DNA from: Paraburkholderia diazotrophica
GTDB lineage: Bacteria > Pseudomonadota > Gammaproteobacteria > Burkholderiales > Burkholderiaceae
Direction: 5' to 3'
DNA: 64,000 nt
Assembly (NCBI RefSeq): GCF_900108945.1
Contig: NZ_FNYE01000008.1
Location: forward strand, 124,001-188,000
The notes beneath the pieces were generated by a model, which worked only from the letters and a program-made list of their open reading frames with translations, was not told the origin of the DNA and made no database searches. Position numbers and translations under genes: made by a program. Below are positions 1 through 9,282 of the stretch, one piece after another. Position 1 is the stretch's first letter. Each line of letters opens with the position of its first letter.

Positions 1-117
1 GGCGACGACGGGAATCTTCGCATCCTGAGCCTGCGCCGCCTGAGTAAATGCGACGGCCATCAGCGTCGAAGCGGCGGCGCGCGTCAGAAACTTCCACATC
101 GGGTTGTTCTTCTTCAT
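1..117 (-). CDS. N-terminal fragment of a secreted protein, probably a metal ABC transporter substrate-binding protein
   Basis: Only the first 39 codons lie in the window; the rest runs off the left edge. The visible part is a clear Sec signal peptide: a basic start (MKKNNPMWKF), a hydrophobic core and an Ala-rich end with a likely AQA cleavage site near residue 30. It lies 54 bp downstream of zur on the same strand, so the two are probably co-transcribed. A zinc-uptake binding protein (ZnuA/TroA family) is the natural partner of zur, but that is inferred from context because no domain is visible. Confidence 0.6.
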   Translation of the reverse strand, partial: MKKNNPMWKFLTRAAASTLMAVAFTQAAQAQDAKIPVVA

Positions 118-171
118 ATCGGATTGACCTGTGGCTTAAGAGGCGTCGGGTTAAACGAAAGCAGCGCGACG

Positions 172-681
172 TTACGGGTGAGCGTGCTTGCAGGCCGCGC
201 ACAACCCGCTCAGTTCGACGACCTGGTGATGTACTTCGAAACCGGGTGCGCTGCGCGACAACTGCGCTGCCACCCCGTCGCCGGGAATCTCGACCGTTTC
301 GCCGCACGCTTCGCACATCAGGAACTGGCTTTGATGCGGCTCGCCTATCTGGCAACACGCGAAAAACGCATTCTTCGATTCGATCCGATGCACGAAGCCA
401 TGCTCGACGAGAAACTCGAGCACACGGTAGACCGTGGTCGGCGGCACGCGGCCGCGCTGTGGTTCGAGCGCGCCGAGCAGATCGTACGCGCCGACGGGGC
501 GCTCGCTCTGCGCGATCAGCGTATAGACCTGGCGGCGCAGCGTCGTCAGCGCGAGACCGCGCTCGGCCGCGAGCGCATCGGCGCGGGCCAGCTTGCGCGC
601 GAGCTTGTCCGCGGACGGCGCGTTCGGATCGCCGGGACGGGCGGCGCCGTGAAAAGCGTCAGCATCGAATGAGCGGGCCAT
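172..681 (-). CDS. zur: Zinc uptake regulator, Fur family
   Basis: A 169-residue Fur-family repressor. An N-terminal winged helix is visible at about residues 40-95 (LTTLRRQVYTLI, then PTTVYRVLEFLVEHGFVHRI). The C-terminal half carries the metal-binding dimerisation part with two Cys pairs, MCEAC and LCAAC, which form the structural zinc site. The length and the pair of CxxC motifs fit Zur better than Fur, which is usually about 140-150 residues. It precedes a secreted metal-binding-protein-like gene on the same strand, and a palindromic AT-rich site lies 40 bp upstream of its start. It probably represses itself and the downstream uptake genes when zinc is plentiful. Confidence 0.88.
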   Translation of the reverse strand: MARSFDADAFHGAARPGDPNAPSADKLARKLARADALAAERGLALTTLRRQVYTLIAQSERPVGAYDLLGALEPQRGRVPPTTVYRVLEFLVEHGFVHRIESKNAFFACCQIGEPHQSQFLMCEACGETVEIPGDGVAAQLSRSAPGFEVHHQVVELSGLCAACKHAHP

Positions 682-720
682 GTCACGACCTCCTGGCAGC
701 GTCGGAATGAACGAAGGCGC

Positions 721-738
721 AATGATATAACGTATCTC
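721..738. promoter_or_regulatory. Candidate Zur operator
   Basis: An AT-rich imperfect palindrome, GATATAACGTATC inside AATG...CTC, stands out from the GC-rich surroundings 40 bp upstream of zur. It resembles the known Zur-box layout of TATA-type half sites (TGTTATAnTATAACA) but matches only partly, so the call rests on position and symmetry. Confidence 0.4.
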
Positions 739-960
739 GAAAAATTGTCATTGCCCGTTGCAAGGTCATCGCCGATTCTTAGAAAGAAGCGCTGTGTCGC
801 GCGCCGTTTGACGCTGCCGCGCTGCACCATCGAAATTGCGCGACGCGCCTTGACATGACCGGACGTGTATCCGATCATTCGATCACAACGAGAGCAATTG
901 TTCGGCAAGCGAGCGTTCGCTCATGCTGATTCGAAGAATCAAACGAACCGGAGACAGGTT

Positions 961-1743
961 GTGACAGCCCGACTGCAAGGCAAGGTGGCGATTCTGACGG
1001 GCGCAGCAAGCGGTATCGGCGAGGCGGTGGCCCGCCGCTATCTCGAGGAGGGAGCGCGCTGCGTGCTGGTCGACGTGAAGCCGGCGAGCGAATTCGCACA
1101 CGCGCTGCGCGAAACGGACGGTGACCGCCTGCTGACGATCAGCGCGGACGTGACGCGCCGCGAAGACATCGCGCGAATCGTCGACGAGACGGTGCGGCGC
1201 TTCGGCCAGATCGACATTCTTTTCAACAACGCGGCGCTGTTCGACATGCGCCCGCTGCTCGATGAATCCTGGGATATCTTCGACAAGCTCTTCGCGGTCA
1301 ACGTGAAGGGCATGTTCTTCCTGATGCAGGCCGTCGCGCAGCGCATGGTCGAGCAGGGACACGGCGGCAAGATCATCAACATGTCGTCGCAGGCGGGCCG
1401 GCGCGGCGAGGCGCTCGTGTCGCACTACTGCGCGACCAAGGCGGCCGTGCTGAGCTATACGCAATCGGCTGCGCTGGCGCTCGCGCCTCACGGGATCAAC
1501 GTGAACGGCATCGCTCCGGGCGTCGTCGATACGCCGATGTGGGATCAGGTCGATGCCCTTTTCGCGCGTTACGAGAACCGGCCGCCTGGCGAGAAGAAGC
1601 GTCTCGTCGGTGAAGCGGTGCCGCTGGGCAGGATGGGGCTGCCCGCGGATCTGACGGGGGCGGCGCTGTTCCTCGCGTCTTCGGATGCGGATTACATCAC
1701 CGCGCAAACCCTGAACGTCGACGGCGGCAACTGGATGAGCTGA
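961..1743 (+). CDS. smoS: Sorbitol (L-iditol) 2-dehydrogenase, short-chain dehydrogenase family
   Basis: A 260-residue classical SDR that would oxidise D-sorbitol to D-fructose with NAD. Visible motifs are the cofactor loop TGAASGIG (about residues 12-19), NNAA (about 88-91), the active-site Ser in INMSSQAGRRGEA and the YCATK catalytic Tyr/Lys. The segments APGVVDTPMW and the C-terminus NVDGGNWMS match the SmoS subgroup of Rhodobacter. The start is taken as GTG at 961, preceded by GGAGAC; an upstream ATG at 865 would add an unlikely N-terminal tail. It is the first gene of the smoS-E-F-G-HAD-K operon. Confidence 0.86.
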   Translation: MTARLQGKVAILTGAASGIGEAVARRYLEEGARCVLVDVKPASEFAHALRETDGDRLLTISADVTRREDIARIVDETVRRFGQIDILFNNAALFDMRPLLDESWDIFDKLFAVNVKGMFFLMQAVAQRMVEQGHGGKIINMSSQAGRRGEALVSHYCATKAAVLSYTQSAALALAPHGINVNGIAPGVVDTPMWDQVDALFARYENRPPGEKKRLVGEAVPLGRMGLPADLTGAALFLASSDADYITAQTLNVDGGNWMS

Positions 1744-1836
1744 CCGTCATTCATTCACCGGCAGCCAATTTCCGGCGTCCTGCGCGCACCCGCCGGTCAC
1801 GTACCAAAACGCAAGTACGAATAAAGGAGACAAACG

Positions 1837-3159
1837 ATGAAGCCCACTTTCAAACCCGCGCTCAATGTATTCGGCGCTGCGGCGCTCGCGTGCGCCGCGT
1901 TCAGCGCGAACGCGGCAACCGTGACGATCGCGACGTTGAACAATCCGGACATGATCGAGCTGAAGAAGCTGTCGCCGGCATTCGAGAAAGCGAATCCCGA
2001 CATCAAGCTGAACTGGGTGATCCTGGAAGAAAACGTGCTGCGTCAGCGCGCGACGACCGACATCACGACGGGCAGCGGCCAGTTCGACGTGATGACGATC
2101 GGCGCGTATGAAACGCCGCAATGGGGCAAGCGCGGCTGGCTCGCGCCGCTCACGGGCCTGCCCGCCGACTACGACCTGAACGACGTCGTGAAGACGGCGC
2201 GCGACGGTCTGTCGTACAACGGCACGCTGTTCGCGCTGCCGTTCTACGTCGAAAGCTCGATGACGTACTACCGCAAGGATCTGTTCGCGGCGAAGGGCCT
2301 GAAGATGCCCGACAACCCGACGTATGACCAGATCGCCCAGTTCGCCGACAAGCTCACCGACAAATCGGCGGGCACCTACGGCATCTGTCTGCGCGGCAAG
2401 GCCGGCTGGGGCGAGAACATGGCGTACGTGACGACGCTCGTGAATACGTTCGGCGGCCGCTGGTTCGACGAAAAGTGGAACGCTCAGCTGACGACGCCCG
2501 AATGGAAAAAGGCCGTGTCGTTCTACACCGACCTGCTGAAGAAGGACGGCCCGCCGGGAGCGAGCTCGAACGGCTTCAACGAAAACCTCACGCTGATGTC
2601 ATCGGGCAAGTGCGCGATGTGGATCGACGCGACGGTCGCGGCGGGCATGCTCTACAACAAGCAGCAATCGCAGATCGCGGACAAGGTCGGCTTCGCGGCC
2701 GCGCCGACGCAAGCCACGCCGAACGGCTCGCACTGGTTGTGGGCATGGGCGCTGGCGATCCCGAAGTCGTCGAAGCAGGCCGATGCCGCGAAGAAGTTCA
2801 TCACGTGGGCGACGTCGAAGCAGTACATCGAGCTCGTCGCGAAGGATGAGGGCTGGGCCTCGGTGCCGCCGGGCACGCGCCAGTCGACCTATGCGCGCCC
2901 CGAGTACAAGCAGGCCGCGCCGTTCGCCGACTTCGTGCTGAAGGCGATCGAGACGGCTGACCCGAACCATCCGACGGCCAAGCCGGTGCCGTACACAGGC
3001 GTGCAGTTCGTCGGCATCCCTGAGTTCCAGTCGTTCGGGACGGTGGTCGGCCAGAGCATCTCGGGCGCCGTCGCGGGCCAGATGTCCGTCGAGCAGGCGC
3101 TCGCAGCCGGCAACGCGACAGCCGAGCGCGCCGTCAAGCAGGCCGGCTACCAGAAATAA
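1837..3159 (+). CDS. smoE: Polyol ABC transporter, periplasmic substrate-binding protein (SmoE-like)
   Basis: A 440-residue family-1 extracellular solute-binding protein. It starts with a signal peptide (MKPTFKPALNVFGAAALACA, cleavage near SANA-AT), and a strong ribosome site (AAAGGAG) precedes the ATG. The mature chain has the usual bilobal layout, with VMTIGAYETPQWGKRGWLAPL near the ligand cleft and the long C-terminal helices of polyol binders. It sits directly behind smoS and ahead of two permeases and, after the HAD gene, the ATPase. Sorbitol or mannitol is the likely ligand by analogy with Rhodobacter smoE; D-arabinitol is possible given the dal-type genes nearby. Confidence 0.85.
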   Translation: MKPTFKPALNVFGAAALACAAFSANAATVTIATLNNPDMIELKKLSPAFEKANPDIKLNWVILEENVLRQRATTDITTGSGQFDVMTIGAYETPQWGKRGWLAPLTGLPADYDLNDVVKTARDGLSYNGTLFALPFYVESSMTYYRKDLFAAKGLKMPDNPTYDQIAQFADKLTDKSAGTYGICLRGKAGWGENMAYVTTLVNTFGGRWFDEKWNAQLTTPEWKKAVSFYTDLLKKDGPPGASSNGFNENLTLMSSGKCAMWIDATVAAGMLYNKQQSQIADKVGFAAAPTQATPNGSHWLWAWALAIPKSSKQADAAKKFITWATSKQYIELVAKDEGWASVPPGTRQSTYARPEYKQAAPFADFVLKAIETADPNHPTAKPVPYTGVQFVGIPEFQSFGTVVGQSISGAVAGQMSVEQALAAGNATAERAVKQAGYQK

Positions 3160-3174
3160 CGATGAAGTGAAAAT

Positions 3175-3216
3175 GGGTACGTCGTTTGCGTTTCCCCTGG
3201 CGCAAGGGACGTACCC
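3175..3216 (+). other. Intercistronic RNA hairpin between smoE and smoF
   Basis: GGGTACGTC (3175-3183) pairs exactly with GACGTACCC (3208-3216), and inside it TTGCG pairs with CGCAA. It lies 16 nt after the smoE stop. There is no T tract, so it is more likely an mRNA-stabilising or partial-termination structure than a full terminator. Confidence 0.6.
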
Positions 3217-3256
3217 AGCCCGTAGCCTCGAAACAAGGCCGTAACGATGTAACGCG

Positions 3257-3282
3257 CCGGCTGACAGCACACCGTCAGCCGG
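3257..3282 (+). other. Second intercistronic RNA hairpin between smoE and smoF
   Basis: CCGGCTGAC (3257-3265) pairs perfectly with GTCAGCCGG (3274-3282) around an 8-nt loop. It follows the first hairpin by 40 nt and precedes the smoF start by about 60 nt. No T tract follows. Confidence 0.6.
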
Positions 3283-3345
3283 ACCCTGGCAGCACAGCGA
3301 GCCGCAAGCCCCGCGACCCGCGCACGACCGAAGAGGTGGTCCATC

Positions 3346-4296
3346 ATGCGTCTTCATTTGCGTCTACCCCTCATGCACGCCCAACCCCAGCCCCAGCCCA
3401 AAACAGAACACGAGCGAGAGGAGCGCAAGGCCGCGCACGCGCGCTGGCTCGTTTCGCCGTCCGTAGGTCTTCTCGTGCTGTGGATGACGATACCGCTCGC
3501 GATGACGATCTGGTTTTCGTTCTCGCGCTACAACCTGCTGAATCCGGATGAAAAAGGTTTCGCGGGTATCGACAACTACAAGTTCCTCGCCAGCGATCCT
3601 GCATTCGGTCCGTCGATCCTGCACACGCTGCAGTTGATCGTCGCCGTGCTGGTCATCACCGTGGTCGGCGGCGTGCTGATGGCGGTGCTGTTCGACCGCA
3701 AGTTCTACGGGCAGGGCATCGCGCGGCTGCTCGCGATCGCGCCGTTCTTCGTGATGCCGACGGTCTCCGCGCTGATCTGGAAAAACATGATCCTGCACCC
3801 GGTGTACGGGCTCGTCGCGCAAGGCATGCGCGCGATCGGCCTCACGCCGGTCGACTGGTTCGCCGACTATCCGTTGACGGCCGTGATCATCATCGTCGCG
3901 TGGCAGTGGCTGCCGTTCGCGTTCCTCATTCTGTTCACGGCGATCCAGTCGCTCGACCAGGAGCAGAAGGAAGCCGCGAAGATCGATGGCGCCGGTCCGT
4001 TCTCGATGTTCTTCTTCATCACGCTGCCGCACCTGAGGCGCGCGATCGCCGTGGTCGTGATGATGGAAACCATTTTCCTGCTGTCGATCTTCGCCGAAAT
4101 CTACACGACGACGGGCGGCGGTCCGGGCAACGCGACGACCAACCTGTCGTACCTGATCTACGCGCTGGGCCTGCAACAGTTCGACGTCGGCCTCGCATCG
4201 GCAGGCGGGATTCTCGCCGTGGTGCTCGCGAATATCGTGTCGTTCTTCCTCGTGCGCATGCTCGCGAAGAACCTGAAAGGGGAGTACGAAAAATGA
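3346..4296 (+). CDS. smoF: Polyol ABC transporter permease (SmoF-like)
   Basis: A 316-residue inner-membrane permease of the MalF type with about six hydrophobic segments. The cytoplasmic EAA loop that docks the ATPase is visible as EAAKIDGAGPFSMFFFITLP around residues 205-225. A charged, Pro/Gln-rich N-terminal tail precedes the first membrane helix at about residue 40. The start at 3346 is preceded by a weak GAGGTGG; an internal ATG at 3373 is a possible alternative. Its stop overlaps the smoG start in an ATGA, implying translational coupling. Confidence 0.87.
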   Translation: MRLHLRLPLMHAQPQPQPKTEHEREERKAAHARWLVSPSVGLLVLWMTIPLAMTIWFSFSRYNLLNPDEKGFAGIDNYKFLASDPAFGPSILHTLQLIVAVLVITVVGGVLMAVLFDRKFYGQGIARLLAIAPFFVMPTVSALIWKNMILHPVYGLVAQGMRAIGLTPVDWFADYPLTAVIIIVAWQWLPFAFLILFTAIQSLDQEQKEAAKIDGAGPFSMFFFITLPHLRRAIAVVVMMETIFLLSIFAEIYTTTGGGPGNATTNLSYLIYALGLQQFDVGLASAGGILAVVLANIVSFFLVRMLAKNLKGEYEK

Positions 4297-5159
4297 GCCA
4301 GGTTGCTGCTACACCCGTTACGACGACCCAGTCGTCGGCCGCTTCGCCGCTCGCCGTCATCCGGCGCAGCATTCCCGGCATCATCGCGTGGCTGCTCGCG
4401 CTGCTGCTGTTCTTCCCGATCTTCTGGATGACGATCACGGCATTCAAGACCGAGCAGCAGGCGTACGCGTCGTCGCTCTTCTTCGTGCCGACGCTCGACA
4501 GCTTCCGCGAGGTTTTCGCGCGCAGCAACTACTTCGGCTTCGCGTGGAACTCAATCCTGATCTCAGTCGGCGTGACGCTGTTGTGCCTGATCCTCGCCGT
4601 GCCGTGCGCGTATGCGATGGCGTTCTTCCCGACCCGACGCACACAGAAAGTGCTGCTGTGGATGCTGTCGACGAAGATGATGCCGTCCGTCGGCGTGCTG
4701 GTGCCGATCTATCTGCTGTGGAAGAACAGCGGGCTGCTCGACACGGTTTCGGGCCTCGTGATCGTCTACACGCTGATCAATCTCCCGATCGCCGTGTGGA
4801 TGGCGTTCACGTACTTCGCCGAAATCCCGCGCGACATTCTCGAAGCGGGCCGCATCGACGGCGCGGCGACGTGGCAGGAGATCGTCTATCTGCTGATGCC
4901 GATGGCGCTGCCGGGGCTCGCGTCGACGGCGCTGCTGCTCGTGATCCTGTCGTGGAACGAGGCGTTCTGGAGCATCAACCTGTCGAGTTCGAACGCGGCG
5001 CCGCTCACGGTATTCATCGCGTCGTATTCGAGCCCTGAGGGCCTCTTCTGGGCGAAGCTGTCGGCGGCATCGCTGCTGGCCGTCGCTCCGATTCTGATCG
5101 TCGGCTGGGTTTCGCAGAAACAGCTGGTGCGTGGCCTTACGTTCGGGGCGGTCAAGTGA
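4293..5159 (+). CDS. smoG: Polyol ABC transporter permease (SmoG-like)
   Basis: A 288-residue MalG-type permease, partner of SmoF. It has six predicted membrane helices and the EAA loop EAGRIDGAATWQEIVYLLMP at about residues 188-207. The ATG at 4293 overlaps the smoF stop (ATGA) and follows AAGGGGAG, so the start is well supported. Its TGA overlaps the GTG of the next gene. Together with SmoF it forms the membrane channel energised by SmoK. Confidence 0.88.
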   Translation: MSQVAATPVTTTQSSAASPLAVIRRSIPGIIAWLLALLLFFPIFWMTITAFKTEQQAYASSLFFVPTLDSFREVFARSNYFGFAWNSILISVGVTLLCLILAVPCAYAMAFFPTRRTQKVLLWMLSTKMMPSVGVLVPIYLLWKNSGLLDTVSGLVIVYTLINLPIAVWMAFTYFAEIPRDILEAGRIDGAATWQEIVYLLMPMALPGLASTALLLVILSWNEAFWSINLSSSNAAPLTVFIASYSSPEGLFWAKLSAASLLAVAPILIVGWVSQKQLVRGLTFGAVK

Positions 5160-5851
5160 CGGATATCAGAACCGACGCGAAGCTGGCTTTGATTTGCGAT
5201 TGCGACGGCGTGCTGATCGACAGCGAAGCCGTCGCGGCCGCGATGCTCGTGCACGAGCTCGAAGCGCGCTGGCCCGATGCCGACGTCGCGCCCGTCGTGA
5301 TGCCGCTGCTGGGCTTGCGCATCGAGAGCGTGCTGCAAGGCACGGCGACGCAGCTCGGCAAGACGTTGACGCCCACGGACATCGCTGCGATTCGCAGCGC
5401 TGTCGAAGCCGCGGCCGTGAAGGCGCCGATGGTCGACGGCATCGAGGCGGCGCTCGCGAGCATCCCGCTCACGAAGGCGTGCGCGAGCAACAGCTTTCGC
5501 GCGTACGTCGAAGCGGCGCTGGCGCGCACGGGCCTCGTCCGGCATTTCGGCAACCGGCTGTTTTGCGCGGATGCCGTTGCGCAACCGAAGCCCGCGCCCG
5601 ACGTCTATCTCGCCGCCGCGCGCGGACTGTGCGTTAGCGCCGATGCATGCCTCGTCATCGAAGACAGCGTGACGGGCGTTACGGCGGCAACGGCGGCGGG
5701 CATGACGGTGTATGGATTCATCGGCGGCGATCATGCGAGCGACGAGCAGATCGGCGCGCTGCACCGCGTGGGCGCGCAACAGGTCTTCGACGATATGAGG
5801 CAATTACCGGGACTGGTCGCGGACTGGATGCAGCGCATAACGGTCGCGTAA
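5156..5851 (+). CDS. HAD-superfamily sugar-phosphate phosphatase in the polyol operon
   Basis: A 231-residue haloacid-dehalogenase hydrolase of the beta-phosphoglucomutase/phosphatase type. Motif I is CDCDGVLIDSE (about residues 13-23), motif II the Ser in CASNSF, and motifs III/IV are KPAPDVYLAAA and VIEDSVTGV. The GTG start overlaps the smoG stop (GTGA), so it belongs to the transport operon. Rhodobacter polyol operons also carry a HAD gene (mtlZ). A role in dephosphorylating a side-product sugar phosphate is plausible, but the substrate cannot be read from sequence. Confidence 0.8.
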   Translation: MTDIRTDAKLALICDCDGVLIDSEAVAAAMLVHELEARWPDADVAPVVMPLLGLRIESVLQGTATQLGKTLTPTDIAAIRSAVEAAAVKAPMVDGIEAALASIPLTKACASNSFRAYVEAALARTGLVRHFGNRLFCADAVAQPKPAPDVYLAAARGLCVSADACLVIEDSVTGVTAATAAGMTVYGFIGGDHASDEQIGALHRVGAQQVFDDMRQLPGLVADWMQRITVA

Positions 5852-6015
5852 CGGTCGCATAACCGTCGCGTGATGGTTACGTGATAGTCGGACGGGCATC
5901 GCACGAAGTCCACTTTCCGGCAAAGCGATTGAACGTAGTAGAGAAGCAGCAACTATTTTGCATGGGACGGAAGTGGACGCCAGGCGCCATCTCCCGTCGA
6001 CAATGGAGACACATC

Positions 6016-7125
<1,110 letters not shown>

Positions 7126-7428
7126 TTGAACGATAAGAAAGCGCTCAACGAGGGCGTGTTCTAGCGCGCAGGTACGGGCGTCGTTGCTCCGTCGTTGCCA
7201 TAAAGGTGACAGCGAGACAACGGCGCCTTGCTTTTGCAGACTCGGACTTATCCGATATTTCCGCGACCTATCCCATATCAAAATTGTGCATCGTCTGACG
7301 GGACGCCTGAGGCCAAACGGCCCGGCGCGTTCTGTCGATTCCCCGTCCATCCCCGTCGAATACGCCATCAAAGCGATTGCAATCCGAATCGCGCGTGCAT
7401 GCGCGTGCCGCCGACGACACAAGACGCC
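7126..7428. other. Non-coding gap between smoK and the TPR gene
   Basis: About 300 bp without a credible gene. It is less GC-rich around 7240-7290 and probably holds the promoter of the downstream TPR gene. I see no terminator hairpin or clear sigma-70 pair. Confidence 0.4.
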
Positions 7429-9234
7429 ATGCACAACATCCCCGCCTTCACGCAACAAGAAACCGTTACGACATCGACTGTCGATAACCCGGTCGACAAC
7501 CCGATCGAAAATGCGCTTGCGCTCCATCGCGCGGGCCGGCTCGATGGCGCCGAACAGGCGTATCGCGCGATTCTGAACGCGCAGCCCTGCGACGCAAGCA
7601 CGCTCTACATGCTCGGCGTGCTGTACCTGCAGCGCCAGGACATCGAGCGCGCAATCGAACGCTTCGATGCGGCGCTCGCGCTGGAGCCGAATGACGCCGA
7701 TTGCCTGATCGATCGCGGCATCGCGGCCCTCGCGCGCGGCGACGATGAAGGCGCGGAGCGATTCTTCAGCGTGGCCGTGGAGTACGCGCCACAACATGCG
7801 CTGGCGCACAGCAATCTCGGCAAGGTGCAACGGCGCATGGGCAAGCGCGAAGAGGCGCTGGCCAGTTTCCAGCAGGCCGTTGAACTGGAGAGCGATCTCT
7901 TTGAGGCGGCGGTCGGCCGTGCCGAACTGCTCGAAGCGCTTTCGCGTCCGCAGGAGGCGGTTGCCGCTTACCAGTGCGCGGAGCGATTGGCGCCGCAGGA
8001 CACCCGAGTGCTGCGCGGCCTGGGCGCGACGTTGAACGCGGTGCGCCGGCATACAGAGGCTACCGAGGTTTTTCAACGCGCATTGCAGTTGGAGCCGCGC
8101 GATATCCACGCGCTGTTCGGCCTCGCATTCGCAACGGATGCGCAACTGAAGTTCGACGATGCGCTCGCGATCTACGCTCGCGCTCTGGAGATCGCGCCAG
8201 ACTCGCCGACGCTGCACAACAATGTCGCGTTCACGCTGACGTGTCTGTCGCGCTACGACGAAGCCGACGATCATCTGCGCTGCGCGATCGAACTCAGCCC
8301 CACTCTTTCCAATGCCTATAAGCTGCTCGGCATGTCGGAATTGCGGCGCGGGAATTTCCGCCGAGGCTGGACGTATTACGAGCATCGCAAGACCACGCCG
8401 AGTGGCCTGCTCGACTATCCGAAGCTCGGCATGCCCGAATGGCAGGGCGAGCCGATCGGTGGCAAGCGCTTATTGCTCGCGCGCGAGCAGGGCGCCGGCG
8501 ATCAGTTGCAGTTCGTCCGTTATGCCGATGTGCTGCGCGGTCTCGGCGCGACCGTCGACGTATGGACCAGCAGCGAACTGGCGCCTCTCATCTCGCGCAT
8601 GCCAGGCGTGAACCGCGTTCTGACGAGCCAGCCCGACGGCGGCTATGACTACTCCTGCCGCATGATCAGCGTGCCCGCGTGTCTCTCCGACGACGCGATC
8701 CCGAACGCGGTGCCGTATCTGTCGGCGGACGCGGCGCAGGTCGCTGTGTGGAGCGAGCGGCTCGCGCAGGCTGCGGGCGAGCGCAAGAAGATCGGGCTCG
8801 TGTGGGCGGGCAATCCGCAGCACTATCTCGACGTGTATCGTTCGGCGCCTCTTGCGGCGCTCGAAGCGCTCGCGTCGGTGCGCGGCCTCGCATGGTTCGC
8901 ATTGCAAAAGGGCGCGGCGGAGGCGCAGCTCGACGGGCTCGCGCATCGCTGGCCGATCTCCGCACTGGGTCAGTTGCTGAACGACTTCGACGCGACGGCG
9001 GCCGTGATCGAGTGTCTGGATCTCGTGATCACCGTCGATACGTCCGTGGCGCATCTGGCGGGCGCGCTCGGCAAGCCGGTGTGGGTGATGCTGCCGAAGC
9101 AGGCCGACTGGCGCTGGATGATGTCGGGCGAGGACAACCCGTGGTATCCGACTGCACGTCTTTTCCGGCAGCAGGTGCTCGGCGACTGGACGCCCGTGAT
9201 CGATGCGTTGCGCGGCGCGCTCGAAGCGCTTTGA
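7429..9234 (+). CDS. TPR-repeat protein with glycosyltransferase-like C-terminal domain
   Basis: A 601-residue cytoplasmic-type protein. Residues about 20-330 are a run of eight or nine tetratricopeptide repeats (ALALHRAGRLDGAEQAYRAIL, then ALELEPNDADCLIDRG and similar). The last 270 residues resemble the family-9/41-like glycosyltransferase fold, with DLVITVDTSVAHLAGALGKP and VWVMLPKQADWRWM near the end. Such TPR-transferase proteins are common in Burkholderiaceae, but their acceptors are unknown. The start is uncertain: ATG 7429 is chosen over 7399 because the repeats begin shortly after; neither has a good ribosome site. It sits between the two polyol arms with no obvious functional link. 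Confidence 0.75.
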   Translation: MHNIPAFTQQETVTTSTVDNPVDNPIENALALHRAGRLDGAEQAYRAILNAQPCDASTLYMLGVLYLQRQDIERAIERFDAALALEPNDADCLIDRGIAALARGDDEGAERFFSVAVEYAPQHALAHSNLGKVQRRMGKREEALASFQQAVELESDLFEAAVGRAELLEALSRPQEAVAAYQCAERLAPQDTRVLRGLGATLNAVRRHTEATEVFQRALQLEPRDIHALFGLAFATDAQLKFDDALAIYARALEIAPDSPTLHNNVAFTLTCLSRYDEADDHLRCAIELSPTLSNAYKLLGMSELRRGNFRRGWTYYEHRKTTPSGLLDYPKLGMPEWQGEPIGGKRLLLAREQGAGDQLQFVRYADVLRGLGATVDVWTSSELAPLISRMPGVNRVLTSQPDGGYDYSCRMISVPACLSDDAIPNAVPYLSADAAQVAVWSERLAQAAGERKKIGLVWAGNPQHYLDVYRSAPLAALEALASVRGLAWFALQKGAAEAQLDGLAHRWPISALGQLLNDFDATAAVIECLDLVITVDTSVAHLAGALGKPVWVMLPKQADWRWMMSGEDNPWYPTARLFRQQVLGDWTPVIDALRGALEAL

Positions 9235-9259
9235 GCAACGCGAGCGCTCCGATCGTGTC

Positions 9260-9281
9260 GAGAGGGCGCTAGCGTCCTCTC
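9260..9281. terminator. Hairpin between convergent TPR and SorC genes
   Basis: GAGAGG...CCTCTC with an inner CGCT/AGCG makes a near-perfect 22-nt palindrome directly between the converging stop codons. It lacks a T tract, so intrinsic termination is only possible, not shown. Confidence 0.35.
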
Positions 9282-9282
9282 A

